From assembly GCF_020283565.1 (NCBI RefSeq), contig NC_060059.1, positions 5,587,501 through 5,651,500 of the forward strand: a DNA stretch of 64,000 bases. Reading direction: 5' to 3'. Shown piece by piece: positions 60,822-64,000 of the stretch. A model generated the notes under the pieces. That model searched no databases. It saw only the letters and a list, made by a program, of their open reading frames with translations, and was not told the origin of the DNA. Positions within the stretch are counted from its first letter, which is position 1; every line of letters begins with the position of its first letter. The DNA comes from Trifolium pratense (taxonomy: Eukaryota; Streptophyta; Magnoliopsida; Fabales; Fabaceae). The position numbers and the translations under genes were made by a program.

Positions 60822-62537
60822 TAGCTAGTAGTAGTAACAATAATAATCATAATGGGACTATGATAGTTTCAATGATGTCCACATATTAATTAAATATATA
60901 TTTCTAAAGAAACAATATGATTATGTTCATGCGTTGTAGGGTACAGGAGTCACTTGCTCATATATATTAAAAAGGAGTACATCCATTTCCAATAGTTACT
61001 ATACCTCCATAGTCCATACCAACCGTGGAGATTAGGTCATGTGCAGTGCAAGTGCAACCCGCTAGTCCACTTCACCATATCATTTTACAATTATATATTT
61101 TGACCTTAACATAGATAGGGTGAGACATGAGAGTGTTTTTTGGTTTTGTTACGCTTAAAATTGAGTTGGAAAGAATTGATTTTGATTAAAAATAAGTTGA
61201 ATAATTTATGTTTAGATATATTGATATAAAATTAATTCTTATTAATTGATGTTGTTTGGATGATGTAAATTAAATAGTTCTAGACTTGAGTTCGAGAGGG
61301 TCATTATTTTACCAAACATTCTGTAAAAGAGGAAAATCGAATTTGAGATGTTAAAACGTGCGTTTACTGTGTTCCAACACTACCAAACAAATGTCGTATA
61401 AAATACCTACTTGATACAACTAATAAATAACAATAATATTATCTCTGTTTCTTTTTATAAAAGATAAACTATTTTTTAAATTTATTAAATTGATTTAGAA
61501 AGTGACTTATTTTTTTATATAGAAAACAATAATTAGTAAGAATTATTGTTATTTTTTTTGGCTTAGAATTATTGTTACTTAATTTATACCACTATGCAAT
61601 TTTGATCCTTCAATTTAAATGACACTTATAGATGTTTAATACAGTAAACAATTACGCTTGTGGTCAAAATAATAATAACCAACAATTACACGAATTTAAA
61701 GTATTTGAATGATGTATCTGTATATATAGTACTGTATTCAATTTTTTTTAAATAAAGTACTACTACTATTAACTATTCTTTCTTATGACACCGATTATAC
61801 AAGTACGGTTGCATTTAGTTTAGGCAAATACTATTATATACAGAACATAAGCAAAAAAAAAAAACAGTATTAGTAATGACAGTAGGGTTATAGTACATTT
61901 TGTTTTTTTTGACCTCCATTTTCTTTAACCCTTAACTCATATCAACTCAGTTATATATATTCCATCCATTTTTATTAACATTAACAAGGATGCTTTAGTA
62001 AATTTAACTTGTATTTTACTTCAAATCTAAATAATTCATTGCAGCCAACTAACTTTTTTAATCACTGAAATTAGTTTTCTTATAATAATGATCAAAGGAA
62101 TAATCCACTAGCATTTGTCTAAGTCATGCATGGAATCACTGTGTTGGTGAAGAATTTATTTTTACGGTGAGTTGTGATTCTACCACCTTTCTAAGTGTAA
62201 ATAAGAGGGTTTTATTTGATGTCGTCTCTATCCTCATAAGTGAAAAGTTGGAACACTTCATCTTTTATTTTTAGAGTGAGATGTAAATGGTAAATCCGAG
62301 ATTTTTTTGTCTAATGTTTGATATAATTTCTTCGACTAATATTTGATGTAACTCTGCTTTATGTTGTAATATACTAATATACGTATTTAATCGTAAATTC
62401 TAGTATTCAAACTAAGCACGCTTCATATTCTAAAATTCGAACAGAGTTTTTTTTGGGTTTGGGAGAGGAGGGGGGGTGTTGATAAGCAGCCCAAATCCTC
62501 AACGAGACAGACAGCCCAATAACAAGGTATGTTTGCA
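60822..62537. other. Intergenic, no gene recognised
   Basis: AT-rich, with no gene or delimited repeat. Confidence 0.4.
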
Positions 62538-62792
62538 GATATTTTCTCTCCCCACCCTCATGAATCTTTTATCCCCCTTGAATTTCCAATTTTGCCCTTG
62601 AAAAAACTTCGGTTCGTAGAAACCGAAGTTTTTTTTTGCCTTGAAAACAAATTTCGGTTTCTAAAAACCGAAATTTACTCTGAATTTGCACTAGAAAAAT
62701 TTCGGTTTCTGCGAACCGAATGTTTCTGCAAGGGCAAAATTGGAATATTGGGGGGTATAAAAGATTCATGGGAGGGGGGAAGAGAAAATATC
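62538..62792. mobile_element. Mutator-like MITE with an array of small hairpins, 255 bp
   Basis: Ends GATATTTTCTC and GAGAAAATATC are perfect inverted repeats. Perfect 9-bp duplication ATGTTTGCA at 62529-62537 and 62793-62801. The arms continue to pair ('ccaattttgcccttg' with 'caagggcaaaattgg'). Between them are three short hairpins: AACTTCGGTT with AACCGAAGTT, AAATTTCGGTTT with AAACCGAAATTT, and a third TTTCGGTT with AACCGAA. Confidence 0.88.
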
Positions 62793-63715
62793 ATGTTTGC
62801 ATTCTTTTCGTTAACGTATGATACGTATCCAATAATTTTGACAAGATAAATCTAATTATTTGGAATTTGTTCTTTACATCCCTTTTAACTCATACACCCT
62901 TCTCATTTTTAATTCATTTGTTTAATCCAGAATTCGTACTTAATGTGAGTAATTTAAAAGTATTTTTATTCATTCTTTACCTCGATACGGACACGGACAC
63001 CTCGACACCGCTAATGTAAACAATATAGGACACCGATACCACTATATATTTATAAAAGATGTAAATTGATAATCAAAATATATACATGTAAATCTAAGTT
63101 GAAGAAGTTATTTCTTAAAAAAGTTTTTAAACAAGATATGATATGTCTGATATGCACTTAAGGAGAGTATAAGCAAAAATTTTTTTTTTTTTTGGGACAC
63201 TTGTCTGACACGTGTCGTACGTTTGTCTTACAGATGTCATGAATGTCAAAGTAAAGAAAAAATTGAGTTTTTTTGGACACCGGCCTGAGCTATCTGACCC
63301 ATGTCGGATACCACGACATGCCTAATCATAGAGATGTCTGTGCTTCATAGATCAAAATTGAAGGAGCCGAAATTTAAATCCTGAATTTTTCATTTCTCTA
63401 TTTATAGTGTTTGCATATAGTCATTAGACTAAGAAAATGAGATTGTCTCAAGTTAAATTTGCCTCTCATGAAATCACAACCCTTCATTTCACATGTGCTT
63501 TAATGATTAAAAAAGAATAAAATGAAAAGTAATGATCAACACTTCATTTCCTGAAGTGGAATTGTCAATGGAGACGATCCATTCCCCTGGACTACATGGT
63601 AAAAAAAATAAAATAAAATAAAATAGACCACTTTGTCTTTGAAATTAGGTAAATGCATTGTAAAATTTAATTTTAAATTGCGCTAAAAATTAAAGTATGA
63701 AACAAAGTAAAAGTA
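62793..63715. other. Intergenic, with a GACAC-rich repeat at about 62990-63340
   Basis: Words such as 'acggacacggacacc', 'ggacacttgtctgacacgtg' and 'ggacaccggcctgagc' recur in both orientations around an AT-rich core. It may be a decayed DNA transposon. No gene. Confidence 0.4.
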
Positions 63716-63839
63716 CTTCCTCCGTCCCAAAATATAAGCAAACGTAGGTCAACAAAAGTGGATGTTTTGGTCTAAATCTTTAACCAAATATATCAAGTTT
63801 TTTTGACTCATTTTTACTTATATTTTAGGACAGAGGGAG
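63716..63839. mobile_element. Stowaway-like MITE, short family (124 bp)
   Basis: CTTCCTCCGTCCCAAAATAT at the left and ATATTTTAGGACAGAGGGAG at the right, flanked by TA. Same family as 22595-22719. Confidence 0.85.
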
Positions 63840-64000
63840 TACATACATTTTGAAAATTCGATTTCAAAACACATAAAATCTATGTTCCAGGAACTAAATC
63901 CTTAACTTTATTTTACTCCTATTTTGTTAGACTTTGAAAATTCATTTATGTTAAGTTCATGAAATAATTCAGCATTCCCAAATTTATAGATGAAGCCAAC

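Noticed and set aside
62529..62849. 106-codon open frame
   Set aside because: Lies across the Mutator-like MITE and translates its hairpins.
1..64000. CRISPR array, prophage, operon or bacterial defence system
   Set aside because: All genes are intron-containing plant genes. No regularly spaced direct repeats of the CRISPR kind and no bacterial gene layout were seen.

Overview
The window is plant nuclear DNA, most likely from a papilionoid legume close to Medicago, Trifolium or Pisum. This is judged from gene content, very AT-rich intergenic DNA, plant-type GT-AG introns, and dense small transposons (Stowaway, hAT and Mutator-like MITEs, tRNA-derived SINEs). Nothing bacterial, viral or organellar was seen. 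The species is an inference, because no database could be searched.

Layout of genes: (1) 1-2561, minus: the 5' part of an ARGONAUTE10 (PINHEAD/ZWILLE-type) gene, seven coding exons, cut by the left edge. (2) 12257-13345, plus: single-exon TAF8, a TFIID subunit. (3) 16468-17437, minus: a frameshifted PPR pseudogene beside a copia fragment. (4) 24850-28019, plus: a complete five-exon plastid-type ATP sulfurylase with a miR395-like target site in exon 1. (5) 30463-33131, minus: a complete five-exon MED31 (Mediator subunit). A lone BED zinc-finger exon lies just upstream (34671 downwards) and could splice to MED31 in frame. (6) 38425-39254, plus: a two-exon DUF688-type protein. (7) 41048-48710, minus: a complete 27-exon ERECTA-LIKE (ERL1/ERL2-type) LRR receptor kinase of 1001 residues. 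All splice phases in the reconstructed genes close, which supports the exon calls.

Between DUF688 and ERL are a broken copy of ERL exons 2-3 and a broken copy of DUF688 exon 2, in the order expected if the pair was tandemly duplicated and the middle was then deleted. From about 49 kb to the right edge no intact gene was found; the region is a mosaic of small elements. Several can be delimited by target-site duplications, including a hAT MITE (54221-54851) inserted into a Mutator-like MITE (53980-54900).

The genes do not form one pathway; this is an ordinary plant gene neighbourhood (small-RNA effector, basal transcription, sulfate assimilation, Mediator, receptor signalling). No wholly new biological system was recognised. 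The items most worth testing are the possible BED-MED31 chimeric transcript, the collapsed DUF688-ERL duplication, the nested and hairpin-array MITEs, and a minimal poly(A) retroposition footprint.
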